From NCBI GenBank assembly GCA_013407085.1, contig JACCGJ010004934.1, positions 22,501 to 86,500 on the forward strand: a stretch of 64,000 nucleotides of DNA, given 5' to 3'. The position numbers and the translations under genes were made by a program. The stretch comes from Atriophallophorus winterbourni (taxonomy: Eukaryota > Platyhelminthes > Trematoda > Plagiorchiida > Microphallidae). The notes under the pieces are model-generated. The model saw nothing but the letters and a program-made list of their open reading frames with translations, was not told where the DNA came from and did not search any database. This document shows, piece by piece, positions 10,801 through 21,121 of the stretch. Position 1 is the stretch's first letter, and each line of letters starts with the position of its first letter.

Positions 10801-11409
10801 TTTTAACTCAGATGAGGTTTCTTCTCATTTCAAGCATGGAGATTTTACTTTGGTATGACATGTTGCTTTGGTTTCAGTAGCGGTTTAAGGTTTTTAAAGA
10901 GTGGGGTTGCTGACCCCGCGTCTAACCCTCCTCCTTTTGCAGACGGGCTTGGGACCGTCCTCAGCGGACGAGCTCCATCTACCCGACGCTAACTGGTTTT
11001 GAGGAGCCAGTCACCAGCCTTCGCCACTTCTTCTGTCAGTAGAAGCAGTTCCGCCACGAGCAGGCCAGGAGTTGGGCTTCGGTTATCAGAGGCTATTTGA
11101 GACGCACGCCGTATGGGAGCATTTTGTAGGTAGCGGGAGCTTATCCCCACCACCACCCCCGGCTGTGACAACCTTGGGAACCAACAGCTGTAGAGAATAT
11201 CGTTTATAAACCGCCGATCGGACGAAGCGATGACGTTGTCCTAGAATTCGAGTAAGTTTGCAGTGCTAGTCGCAACAGCGACGGAACGAAATGCACCAGA
11301 ATGCCTAAATACCATGCTCTGTGTGCCTAGCTACAAAACACTTGTATCGCACAACTGGATTAATCCGACCAGGATAGTCATTGGCGCACTCTATTACAGC
11401 ACCTGAATT

Positions 11410-12690
11410 CTTTATTGGAGGAATATTCAACGTTTGTCTTGAAGAAAACGTCTCAACGTAATAAAATTTTACTACGAAGCAGGATTAAAAGGTGGATGAA
11501 ACAAAGTGCAATAGCATGGGAGTTCACAAGGCTACCAACACAGCTGATTCTTGGGCACAATTTGCACGAATGCGAAACAAATATATGAGCTTAATTCGAG
11601 ATGATAAACAAGCGTTCCAATCGCAATTGATTTCTCAGATGCACCAGAATTCGAAGCACTTATATAGACTCGTAAACGATAGAACAAATATTATACCAGT
11701 AGTCTTTGCCTTAAAATCTTCTTCCGGCTTCACAGATTAAATTATTCAGACCGCTGACGTGTTAGCAGACATTTATACAGGAGTTTTCCTGCCGAAATCC
11801 ACAGAGCCTGATCAGGAACCAATCATTCGTCTTCACCGACCGACCTTGAGTGAAGTATTGATTACCCCAATGGTGGTAGCGCAGCACTTACGAAAATTAA
11901 ACTCAAAGAATTCTCCAGGACCAGACGAGATAACTCCAAAGCTGCTCATAACCTGTCATGCAAACCTATCCGAACCTCTATTCGCATGTTGAATAATTGG
12001 CTCCAAGCTGGCGTGGTGCCAAAAGACTGGAAACTGGGACAAATAATACCCAATTTTAAAGGTGGTTGCCTTTCTGAAGTTAAAAAATTACATGCCGGTG
12101 ACATTGCTGTCTTCGGTATCAAACGTTTTTGAGGGAATAATCACCGCAGAAAGAGTGCAACATCTGGAAACAAACCAACTTTTGTCACTTGCTCAACATT
12201 GAAATCGCTCTTGTTTAACAAATTTGCTGACAAGCTTAGAAGATTGGACGAGGGTTGTAGATTCGGATGGCTGTATTCACGCGTGCTATCTGGACATTTA
12301 TAAAGCTTTCGACAGAGGTGATTTTAATTTACTCCTGAACAAGATGAAGAAACACGGTATTGTTGGGAGGCTATATGAATTGATAAGTGATTACATCATC
12401 AACAGACACATCAGAGTTCGTGTGGACGGCTTATTATCGAAGAAATCGATGTCAGTAGTTGTGTTCCTCAAGGCTCAGTGCTTGGACCAATACTGTTTCA
12501 AGTCTATATGAACGATATACTAATAGCAAATGACACTAATTTGGTTTTGTTTACTGACGACATAAAAGTATGGATGCGAATCAGCAATTCTGATGATTGT
12601 ATTTTGCTTCAAAACGATTTGAATGCTCTGTACAACTTGTCATCCGATAATAAACTGTCATTGAATATGCAAAAGTCGAAAGTCATTTAG
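11410..12690 (+). pseudogene. CR1a pre-RT linker and RT, copy 1
   Basis: After the RTE block, frames at 11492-11740, 11759-11992, 12224-12511 and 12478-12690 follow in collinear order. Landmarks are MRNKYMSLIRDDK (linker), NSKNSPGPDEITPKLL (RT motif 1 style), CYLDIYKAFDRGDF with the first catalytic aspartate, LGPILFQVYMNDI, and VLFTDDIKVWM. In the last, FTDD stands in place of the usual FADD or YADD. At least four shifts separate them. Copies at 27250-28526 and 46160-47436 and the inverted 43802-43383 share most lesions, so decay began before duplication. Confidence 0.75.
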
Positions 12691-13312
12691 ATCGGTCGTG
12701 ACCTTGGCTCGGCGACAAAAACCTGGAGTACACTGAAGAAGAAAATGACCTTGGTCTCCTGATTTGCGGTATTTTGAAAGATGGTCTACAATGCGATGCC
12801 GTTTACTAATCTTGAATCTGGAATCTGGGGCAATGCGTTATTGAAGGTGTATAGTTTCCTATTCAACAAGTGAGGCTAACAAGAGCGATAAGGCTATTCG
12901 ATCGATGCAATATTTTGATCATTGTTTACTTTCATTCACTTTGGGAATTAACTTTGTGCACGAGTGCTGGTCTTATGAAGTACACCGGTATGGTCGTAAT
13001 GCCGTTGTGTGGAAAAAACCGATCTAAGTCTGGCAGGCTAATGCAGTCCAAGCATCATAACAAAAAGTACATTCGGAACTATTGGGAGAAATAGAATCTA
13101 GAAAGAATAAGGACAATTCGAAAATCTACTCACAAGAAGCATTGAATTCAACAACAAAATTAAGGGAAAGGACCTCAGTATGCCTTTGAGAAATATGTTA
13201 ATTCAATAAGTAAGTATGAGAAGGACGGTAATATATAATTGTACGGAAGTTGTGTTTACTAATGCACATGTTAAACGTCGCCAAGCAATTCGCACTGACC
13301 TTAATTTATCTA
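12691..13312 (+). other. CR1a 3' region and target of CR1b
   Basis: Degenerate CR1a C-terminal and 3' sequence continues to about 13150, including a repeated TTGAATCTGGAATCTGG-type motif near 12810. At 13305-13313 lies the uninterrupted sequence TTATCTAGAATTAAG, the empty site into which CR1b is inserted in copies 2 and 3. Confidence 0.6.
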
Positions 13313-14083
13313 GAATTAAGTCAACAGACCTGACTAGAGGGAAATACGTCATGTATCTTTGCAACATCCTTACATGGACTGATAATCAAAATACTCTACT
13401 TACTAAAGTTTGTAGGCTTTTCTTGTATGCTTTTCGTTTCGTACTCTCAGTGTTCATTCTAAGCTAATTTTTTTACTTTATGTTCTCTTGTATTTCATCA
13501 CATTCTCTACTGCTCCCCTGCTATCTTCCTTGAACTTCTTTCAAAATAATTTGTGTTGCTCAAACGTTGCATCAAGATCCTTTCGCGCACACGCTATTTC
13601 TCCTTATGACGATATTACAGAAAAATATCCTAAAACAACATTTTTCTTATTGCGATTGGATTATATAAACCATTTGCTATGATATTTTCCATCCTCTGTA
13701 TGAGGATCTCCTTACGAGTAATGCTTCTTCAAATATTCGATAAACACACATCATACTGCCTTCTAGAACGTCATCAGATCAGAGGTCAATTATCACGATA
13801 TTTTTGTCAAACGAACTGCGAATGGTACAATAACGTACGAATTTATCTCGTTGTTATCATATGTATATTTTCTATGATTATATTTCTCTTTTTATGCGTA
13901 ATTTGTATGGATATTAATCGTTTCTAAACTAGCCAAAATTTCAAAACGTTTCGAATAAAGATTCGTTCTCCTTCTTTCTTAAGTTTGTTTACGCAGATTC
14001 TGATGCCGAAATCATAAAAGCTTACTAATTAAACATAAATCGCAGTATCATTTGTGCTGAATAGTGATTACATTTTCTAAACA

Positions 14084-14419
14084 TTAATGATAATTATAGA
14101 AAATAAAAACCAAAATAAAAATGCTCATTTGCTTCCATATCAATGACTCCCACCCCACGACCGTTTCGCGTTGTTTACACTCTGTTATAATGGATGAGTC
14201 GTCGATGTTGCAGCAGAGAATGTCGTTGCGTTCTATTGATCTATGCGTTGTACTAACGCAACAGCCAGGAAAACAGAACAATACCGGGATGGAACGTTGA
14301 TCGGGAGTCCAATGTCCAAGTGCCCAGTGTGTGCGTTTGGACCGTGGACATGGTTCGTATTTATATGGAAACCACAGAGCGAACGTCTGAGGGTACATCA
14401 TAATCGTTGGAAGGTACAT
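14084..14419 (-). other. Conserved open frame of unknown nature in unit Y
   Basis: A 107-111 codon frame on the minus strand with ATG at 14419 recurs intact at 32769-32446 and 51767-51444, and at 41655-41978 on the plus strand. It has nine cysteines and no motif known to me. A 74-codon frame runs on the opposite strand (14243-14467). Identity among the copies can be explained by recent duplication alone, so conservation is not evidence of coding. Confidence 0.25.
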
Positions 14420-14479
14420 CGTGGGAAGGACGGATTTTGTTTGTCATGGGCGAGTCAGACAATTTGAATTTGAATTTTA

Positions 14480-14730
14480 ATGAACATGGAGTTTGTTGCC
14501 GAGGTACAACATGACTCACCCAAAAACAATTTTTACTCTTTTGCGAACTCCTTAGGAGGATGCCCTCCTAACACACTCATCAGATGTTGACAGGGTCTAC
14601 ATGCGCTTGAAACTCTGGAGGAATGGTAAACATGTAGCGCTTGTATGCCATTGTTGGATACGGTTAATATGATCTACCAGTTTAATCACGTGCCCAAAAA
14701 CGTAAATAGGATTTAAATCCATGAGTTCGG
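14480..14730 (-). repeat. SINE-like element with degenerate hammerhead, unit Y
   Basis: The reverse complement aligns along its length with 57590-57760: GGATTTAAATCC-like start, GTGATTAAACTGGTAGATCA, GGCATACAAGCG, TGTTTACCATTCCTCCA, TTTCAAGCGCATG. It then has the hammerhead box CTGATGA at 14577-14583. Stem I (CAACAT with ATGTTG) and a GTC cleavage triplet can be drawn, but the GAA strand is changed, and the stem II region holds an 8-bp palindrome (14552-14571). Copies: 32830-33080, 41343-41595 (plus strand) and 51830-52075. Confidence 0.6.
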
Positions 14731-14731
14731 G

Positions 14732-14986
14732 TTGGAACCATACACATGGGCGAACGGATCTGCCACATTGGAAGAAACGGACAATAGTTTCGTTAGATCA
14801 CAACGTTGGTGTATCTCACCTCAATTTAGTATTGTAGTAGATGGGGATAAATTTGAAGTCGAACTCAGTCAAGATCAAGTTGTCTATCACATGGTTCACA
14901 TTGGCTTCGTGGAAACACAGCTCAAAGTTAGCAAAGCCATCCCCCGTTTCGCATCCTCTTGCTGTTTGAATTTGTATTCACTTTAA
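14732..14986 (+). other. Open frame of 84 codons, unknown
   Basis: Starts with ATG directly at the edge of the SINE-like repeat and ends in TAA. No recognisable domain. Copy 2 (33082-33336) and the inverted piece (41342-41088) keep it open with one or two residue changes. Copy 3 has lost about 115 bp of it near 52130-52185, which argues against an essential protein. Confidence 0.2.
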
Positions 14987-14989
14987 CGG

Positions 14990-15940
14990 TAATACCGTTC
15001 AACCAGGAATCCCACAACACGAAATAACGCGAAATGCTTGAAGCCTCCATTGCGTGCTTGACAGAACAGAAATGACAACCAACATATATAAACAAATCTC
15101 TTTACCACACAAATTTACTCCGCATGTCTGTACACGTTGTCACTTTGATCTGATTCGCTAGTCGATTTACTGGAGCTGGTTCACTTCAAGCCTTATCACT
15201 TTGGGTTGTTTGATCGATCGTGACGACATGCATATCCCTTTATAGCGGCTAAATTTATCCATCTAATGCTGTTCAAGAACAATCGGCAACTTTAACCAAT
15301 CTTACGGCACTAAGAATGCTAAAAGGTTTTTAATAGCATTGGCTGATCGGAGATAACCAAACTTGCTTGCTCAGCACACAACATGTATTCACAATAAACC
15401 ATTCCGAGTTATAACAGGTCGTTTCAGCTGGCAACAGCTACAATGAGTACAACAAAACTATGCGTTGCCATTTATTTAAATCCTGGAATCTTATGTAATA
15501 TTCACCATCATGCTCAACTAGCTTAGCGATTTCAACTGCAACAGGATTGCAACTAAGAACTTACTTGACTATTCGTAACGCCGTGCCAACGGTGATTTGA
15601 TCCCGCAGTTCAATTTTATGAATACTTGAACACATGTTTCATCGACAAAAAGCACGTAATATCCGATCTCATAGCGACACGTTAACCTTTCCGCACTGTA
15701 GTTCGAATTGTCAATGATTTTACTTCGCTATCCAAAATTGTTTTGTATGGAGCTCTATGTCCCCAAATATTATTTGTGCACCAAGCCTGAACATGCTCAA
15801 GGCTAAACGTGACAAGTATATGTTGACCAAATCCAACCTGGCACATCAGTTCAAAAGCTGAGTTTACAGATTGACAAAAATTATTTGTTATTTTCATGCA
15901 TTCACGGTGAAGTATTCGCTTTTTGGAACATTAAAACCTT
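14990..15940. other. Non-coding part of unit Y
   Basis: I see no exon, RNA gene or recognisable transposon here. About 740 bp of it (15024-15765) is present again directly after copy 1, at about 21762-22500. Confidence 0.4.
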
Positions 15941-15949
15941 GAATTACTT

Positions 15950-16100
15950 TGAATCCGGATGTTCATGTTCATATTTACCTTATACAACAGTTGCATACAA
16001 GCATAACTTGTTTACCATTCTTCCGCTGTTTCAAGCGCATGCGGATCATGATCCTACTGTCCCTACCTGATGATTGCAAACAGCGTTTATGTTCATAAAC
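15950..16100 (+). repeat. Second SINE-like relic in unit Y
   Basis: Shares GCATACAAGCATAACTTG, TTTACCATTC, TTTCAAGCGCATGCGGAT and a CCTACTGTCCC block with the element at 57590-57830. The box CTGATGA is present at about 16065, but the GAAA segment reads GTTT, so the ribozyme is dead. Copies at about 34305-34445 and 53185-53325. Confidence 0.6.
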
Positions 16101-16459
16101 TACTTGTTAATAAAATCTCACTTTAAACAAATCAAGGTGATCGAAATTATGACAGGATATGCGTTCCGATATTGCGTGTCCTGACGTGATCCGTTCTCAT
16201 CCTCTCCGCTATCTAGAATTTGACAAAACGGGTTTGCTGTGACATTATGATGAAACGATTTTGAGGAAAAATTTTCAGCCCCATGATACATTTCAACAAG
16301 AATAAATTCGTTCTAATTCTATAATTTATAGATTGTAAAATCTATTCTCACACGTTCACACAAACACATCATTTAGAATAGTTTATGGATATAACTAGTT
16401 TCAAATTGTCCTTGGTAATTTCATCTTCCGAACCTCCTTTTTCGCTCGTTCGCTCAATG

Positions 16460-16521
16460 CTAATTGTTCATTGCGAAGAAGAACCACGCCATCAATAGAG
16501 CACTCATGTAAACATTTCCAG
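16460..16521 (-). CDS. Candidate last exon with hydrophobic tail, copy 1
   Basis: On the minus strand a pyrimidine-rich tract ending CCAAAACAG precedes CTGGAAATG. Entered in the phase left by the Thr-rich exon, it reads G-N-V-Y-M-S-A-L-L-M-A-W-F-F-F-A-M-N-N and stops at TAG. A short hydrophobic end after small residues fits a GPI-anchor signal or membrane tail. The hydrophobic run is short for either. Read in another phase the same bases give a 39-residue polar end that stops further on, so the phase of the upstream exon is decisive. Confidence 0.4.
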
Positions 16522-16894
16522 CTGTTTTGGAAATTAAAATGCAAAAAACCTGAGTTGAACGAATAAATCACATATCTATGCAAACTGGTTCGGGTATATT
16601 ATCAATATTTCATTCAACATAATAGGTAAATCAGCTTGAAAATTTTTCAGAAGACCAACATCAATTTACGTACTATATTTTCGCTTATAAAAATGAGGTA
16701 TTATTCAAAAATCAATTATACACTGTTTCAGATACATTGTGGACGTAAATTGCACTCAAAATCTGTGTTAAACACGAGCTTTCGGATGACAAAAAGAATA
16801 ACATCCTCTGGCACACCACCAGAGCTGGAAGCGCCAAACAGACACTCGACTACTACTGCGAAATCGTAATATTTCGAGTTTCGGAAGGATTCTG

Positions 16895-17233
16895 TTAGAA
16901 CTGTTCGGGTGACAACATCTTCGGAAGATTTAACAGATGCAAAATGTCAGCCGCAATCGAACGATATGCGATTCGTCTAACTAGCCCAATAGAGCCATGC
17001 GTGTTATGGGCATAAACCGTACCGGTTGTCGTAAAGTCGTTTGACAAATCATTTCGAACTGGTAACTGATAACCGGGACAGACACGTTTCAGGTCAGTGT
17101 TCTGATTACTGGATTTAACTATGTAAGATAGCTGGCTGTGTATTTTGTTCGTTGATTTGGGCCGTTGCCCAACCGCCTTTAGGATTCGTAGATGAACGCG
17201 ATTAGCGTTGGATAGTTTGAGCTCAGGGATGAA
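16895..17233 (-). other. Open frame of 112 codons without ATG start
   Basis: A stop-free minus-strand frame begins directly after a TGA at 17236-17234 and ends in TAA. It contains T-T-T-G-T-V-Y-A-H-N-T-H-G-S-I-G and a basic N-terminal part. No family recognised. It is in the same register as the open frame around the Thr-rich exon, with only the TGA between them. It overlaps at its end an old LINE relic shared with 40581-40640. It could be an exon read-through, a pseudogene or chance. Confidence 0.25.
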
Positions 17234-17394
17234 TCAAGATGTAATCGATCTACCTATATGTGAAAATCTGGGAGATAACGTTTTTAACGCTGCATCCAGT
17301 GACCGGAAGCACTTATGAACAACGTAATATACGATCGTTAGTATATCTATATCTATATATTGACGGTTGATTTCGATAAAAACATGCAACATAC

Positions 17395-17505
17395 CTGCAC
17401 TAGTAGGTGCTTTACTTGTTGCAAGTTTTGACGTCGAAGCTTTCGGTGTTGCTGCCATGGTAGCTTTCGTTGTTGTTGTCATTGTTTGTGGATTTGAGCA
17501 TGGGG
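17395..17505 (-). CDS. Candidate Thr/Ala/Ser/Lys-rich stalk exon, copy 1
   Basis: Minus-strand splice sites are strong: a T/C-rich tract ending GTTACAG, then the exon, then GTATGT. The exon is 111 nt (37 codons) and symmetrical, phase 1 to phase 1, and only one frame is open. It reads mainly T, A, S, K and P (MTTTTKATMAATPKASTSK and on), a mucin-like composition expected to be O-glycosylated and extended. Such stalks lift extracellular domains off a membrane. It lies 0.9 kb downstream of the CUB-like exon and 0.9 kb upstream of the tail exon, both phase-compatible. Copy 1 differs from copies 2 and 3 by one Ser/Pro change. Confidence 0.5.
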
Positions 17506-18407
17506 CTGTAACAGTACAAAGTAAAACAGAAATGAAATATGTCCTTCTGCTCGCATTCCATGCAATCACGCTTCGCTAGCAAATTCCAAGTTCCAAACAG
17601 CCACCAATATTTCCGCTGTACACATTAGCACACGAGCCAAGAAGAATTCACCCTGTAGTCTTAAGGATTTTCATAGGATATTACGATTCTTGCAATATCC
17701 AATTATCTTGTTTGTTGAATTTGTATTATCGCGAAACAAAACCGAGAGAATGTGACATGTTTTAATTTAAATGAATATTACATATTAAAACTTATGTCGC
17801 TTGTCTTTTAAAATATGTTCTCATTTAACAAGTGGATATGTGTTAAACAAAGTAAGTATTGGGAGCCAGTGTTAAATTCAGTTCGTACAACAAACTGCGT
17901 TGTTCACACACACAATTCACAAGATTTTCCTAATCGAGTTCCGTGTGTTGATACGCGATAAATGATTTACAATGTTCAATACCAATTACGACCACATCAC
18001 AAGCGGTTCGCTGTTTTTACCTATGTGGGGTTGATTTGATTTGGTTCAGTGAGTTTTGAGATAATGTTAAGCAAGTGAGCAAGGTGAGAATTCAAGACAA
18101 GTTTAAACATAGTTTTTGAAGCGAATCACATTATTTAATTGGAGCATTATACATGTGTTACTACCCAAGCTCTCCATACGTTCATAGGCAATTAGTGTAT
18201 CACTTCTCTAATGAGTTCTGAGAATGCAAACATGATAGAAAACAATTGATTCAGAGTAGTAGAACCTTGCTTCGCATCGGTTCTTCACACGGGATTTAAT
18301 ATTCTTTTTCAATGTGGATCGATACATTTGCCTTCCTAAAATTTGGAAATTGTAACAAAAGGACACATAAAATGGGATGTTCACTCCTCTACACGAAAAC
18401 GACTCAC

Positions 18408-18584
18408 GTGATAATATTTCCAAATAATCCCCGCTTTCGAAGGTTTGTGCTGGATCGAGCACCAACAAAATTAACAGTTGTGTGCTTGTAGGGGTAAATG
18501 CTGTGCAATATTCAAACTTGCTCGTGAATATTTGACCTTCAGAAACTATGCCACCAGCGCATGGATAATCAGCGTGTATGTACA
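18408..18584 (-). CDS. Candidate CUB-like exon, copy 1
   Basis: Acceptor GATACTTTCAG and donor CAC|GTGAGT bound a 177-nt symmetrical exon (phase 1 to 1). The peptide shows the first half of a CUB fold: C-A-G-G-I near the start, a second cysteine in EYCTAF, then a hydrophobic strand LLILLVLDP and GDYLEIL, the usual D-Y-L-E-I core. CUB domains are extracellular protein- or glycan-binding modules. The next 72 bp are also open in frame and begin with the donor. They may be a short intron ending CCAAATTTTAG (18336-18407), or coding, in which case the frame continues to a stop at 18208. Identical to copy 2 over the exon. Confidence 0.6.
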
Positions 18585-18589
18585 CTGAA

Positions 18590-19440
18590 AGTATCTGTTT
18601 GAAAAAGCAATATGGTTTAGAAAATGTGTAATCACGATTTCCGAATGAATTTCAGATAACTGAACATTCTAATTTTTGTGAGTAAACAAGATAAATAGAG
18701 CGATCAATATTCGTTTTGATATATCACATCGAGCTCTACAATACACGCATGAGAACAGTGAAACACAGTGAATTTGATCGATATCGAGCATTAAGCGGAT
18801 ATCAATGTCACATGATATTGATCAAACTGGTCCGGTTGGCCGTGGTAATAGCAGATGACGAACCAATCGCTATTGAACGCATAGAATTTGGTCTACATAT
18901 ATCGATGGCTATTGCATCGGCAACCTCAGAGTACCCCATATAAATCTTCGTGACACGTTGTGGCTAACCATGTAAACCACAGAGAACGCATACTCAGGAT
19001 TTTACTCGGTGGCCCGTGTCTACCAATTGAACTATGATCGAACTATTCAACGTTATGGAACTATTTTCGTGCATAGAATTTGGGTGATATCCTGTTTCCG
19101 CATCGATCGGCTAAGGTATCGCGCACCATAGGAGCAAGTTAATTGGTACAAAAGCGTTTGTCTGACAAGTTAGACTTTCTTTAAACAGCTGACTGATCAC
19201 CGGTTTGTTGTTGAAAAATATTTGTATTTTTACAGAGTTAAAGGTACGTTCTAATTTTTGTTTTGGCTTTTGATGTAGATTATGACAGAATTCTTTGGTA
19301 CTCTTGTTACAGGAAACTTTATAAGCGTTGCGCGAAAGTGTTTTTTTGATAATGTGTGTAACATAAAAAGATTATAAAACAGCGGATGTGAATATAACAT
19401 TTACTCAATGGAGAAGGTAGAGATTGCAAGAAAGCGTGTT
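18590..19440. other. Presumed intron sequence of unit Y
   Basis: No supported gene. A 75-codon plus-strand frame (18716-18943) is kept in all three copies but shows no motif and no convincing splice context. The minus strand at 19020-18960 has a box-A-like stretch (TAGTTCAATTGGTAGAC) of a decayed tRNA-derived repeat. Confidence 0.3.
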
Positions 19441-19462
19441 CTCAATTTATATATATATATAT
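19441..19462. repeat. AT dinucleotide microsatellite at a duplication breakpoint
   Basis: Short (TA)n run. Copy 2 has a longer run at 38095-38119. Copy 3 departs from copies 1 and 2 a few bases before this point (at about 56985), so the microsatellite marks the breakpoint. Confidence 0.8.
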
Positions 19463-19469
19463 GAGACGC

Positions 19470-19575
19470 GTGCCATCGGAACATTTTGGAATTAGGAGAT
19501 TGTCCCCAAAACCGCCCCGGCTTTGACAACCTTGCAACCTGATATGACGTACATACCTATAAATTAACCGGGGTA
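19470..19575 (-). mobile_element. Old RTE 5' leader fragment
   Basis: Diverged match to the leader of the RTE element (compare 11095-11215): GAGACGCGTGCC, GAACATTTTG, TATCCCCA-like block, CCGGCTTTGACAACCTTG and TATAAATTAACCG all line up. It is older than the nested RTE copies. Copy 2 has it at about 38120-38225. Confidence 0.5.
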
Positions 19576-20339
19576 AGGTTTCAGGCTGCATTTTCCAAGC
19601 TGCATTTTACATTTCGCTGGGTTAAATGGTAACTCATTTTGTCTGAGCCAGGGGACTTCTTTTTGTGTGTTTGACGCCCAACTCTATATTCATTGACTTT
19701 CATTTCACTTTAAAATTCCAAACGAGGCAAATTTGTTAAACCCGATATGGTATACAACGGTTAGTATTGAAGACAAGTGAGCAAGTCCTTGCTAAAGCAT
19801 AGTAAGTATCTTGAGCAGAATGAGTCAAACCATTAGATGTTTGTACAGAGAATACGCCCTGTTTGATATTTGATCGCTCATTTAGTATTATTTTATAGAA
19901 GCTTAGAATTCTATGCCATTATCTTAAACAAGTTCCTTGTAACTGCATGTGATCCTCTCTTACAAGAGTCGTTATTTCGTTTTTTACGCTATCGCTTTCA
20001 ATTTGCTTCCTGGCCAAAATTCGTATTAGTTACCCAATAGATTGAAGTTTCACGATTCAAGATTTATGGTTGAAATAGCAATTAATTTGACAATAACCAT
20101 TGAGACGAACTACAGGTACAAATGTGTATATATGTATAAATATAATCTAAATCAATGGAAGATGATTGTTTATTAATAGTTTGGGGCAAAATTGAGATTA
20201 TCTCTCATACAATCGTCAAATTATGATTTGAATATAGATAAACTGTTTGAGCATTCAAAATCGGCATAAAGGGAATTCCAATCGAAGCACACACGCAGCG
20301 AATAAAAATACCTCTGGCAGTTCCGTTTGGAGTGTGAGA

Positions 20340-20510
20340 TTTCTAAATTGCAACAATGGCCACGGCTGTTGCTGGAACTTCAAAGGTGGAATAATAATTC
20401 CTCGGGTTGGAAAAAGTAGTAATTATTTTGTCTGCGAGGATCACCTCGCCTTCTCCTTAGTGCAGGTGACCTCAGCTTCGGTCACGTAAGTCACCTGGCG
20501 AATGACATAT
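20340..20510. repeat. Dispersed repeat shared with 59275-59450
   Basis: Reverse complement of 59275-59450 aligns over about 170 bp (GTTCCGTTTG, CCACGGCTGTTGC, GAATAATAA, GGATCACCTCGC-like blocks). The 80-codon frame on it (20247-20489) is therefore unlikely to be a gene. Copy 2 at about 39160-39330. Confidence 0.55.
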
Positions 20511-21121
20511 TATGGAGTCCAATGACAAGCTTAAATGCCATCTGATATATGCGATCTAGATTTAAAATGTGTTTTCAGAGATATGGTGACCGGGCTGTGC
20601 AGCATAATATAGAACCAGGGGTATATATATGTTCATCATGAGAGGAAAATTCATTGAAGAAAAACCTCCAAATATCCGGAGTAACATGCACAGCAAACGA
20701 GACGCGAGTTTGTGAATCTATATAAGTGCTTCGGATTCTGGTGCATCTGAGAAATAAATTGCGATTTAAAAGTTTGTTTATCATCTAAAATTAAGCTGAT
20801 AACTTTGTTAAGCAATAGTGTAAATTGTGCCCATGAATCAGCTATGTTTTAAACCTTGTGAAACTCCCGTGCTATTGCCTTTTGCTTCCTCCACTTTTTA
20901 TACCTGCTTAGTAGTACAAATTTATTAAGTTGAGAGAGAGACAATGAATATGCGGATCGGAGTAATGCAGTTTTGCCACACTTGTGCTTCGTGATGTGAG
21001 CCAATGAGTACGCGTTTCCACATGAAAAATGCTTTCCCATTTCACGCCAATTGTGCATTTGTGAATGGAAGTTACCGCGTAGGGAATAGGTTCCGTTAAA
21101 GTACGTTTCGTGAACTTTCAA
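20500..21121 (-). pseudogene. Old CR1a linker fragment, minus strand
   Basis: The minus-strand frame ends in KKWRKQKAIAREFHK, followed in other frames by DSWAQF, DDKQ, SQMHQNPKHLYRF. These match the pre-RT linker of CR1a (11460-11680) residue by residue with gaps. This is a separate, older insertion of the same family, opposite in orientation to the block X copies. Present again at 39400-39941. Confidence 0.6.

Larger units (their letters stand above)
8351..11390 (-). mobile_element. RTE (SR2-like) element nested in CR1a, copy 1
   Basis: Reverse-strand frames give endonuclease (10800-10066), RT (9870-9127) and a C-terminal domain (8856-8356) of an RTE-clade LINE, in style very close to the schistosome SR2 family known to me. 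It is broken into at least seven frames by indels. The 3' end abuts CR1a at 8351. The 5' end lies near 11390, after a G/C-rich leader with an open frame at 11171-10989. Its presence at the same point in copies 2 and 3 shows it inserted before the duplication. Confidence 0.8.
7000..13150 (+). mobile_element. CR1-like LINE (CR1a), copy 1, split by an RTE insertion
   Basis: Going along the plus strand I see an ORF1-like part (about 7000-7970), an endonuclease remnant (8060-8350), a foreign block on the opposite strand (8351-11390), then the pre-RT linker (11410-11740) and RT motifs (11759-12690). The same order, with the same insertion, returns in copies 2 and 3. Many stops and shifts are present. 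The family call rests on the endonuclease/RT layout of CR1/jockey-type LINEs. Confidence 0.7.

Noticed and set aside
12580..12595. CTGATGA in CR1a as a hammerhead box
   Set aside because: It is coding sequence of the RT region (Ser-Asp-Asp) and lacks the other core elements.
17234..17569. 111-residue minus-strand protein with a signal peptide read directly from this frame
   Set aside because: The apparent start is GTG, not ATG, and the signal-like part coincides with a pyrimidine tract and acceptor. The 111-nt exon is the better reading.
18960..19030. tRNA gene on the minus strand (TAGTTCAATTGGTAGAC)
   Set aside because: A box-A-like stretch is present, but no acceptor stem, anticodon arm or box B can be folded; at most a tRNA-derived repeat relic.
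19225..19262. 8-nt plus-strand micro-exon between TTTTTACAG and GTACGT
   Set aside because: It is too short to judge, not a multiple of three, and there is no neighbouring plus-strand exon.
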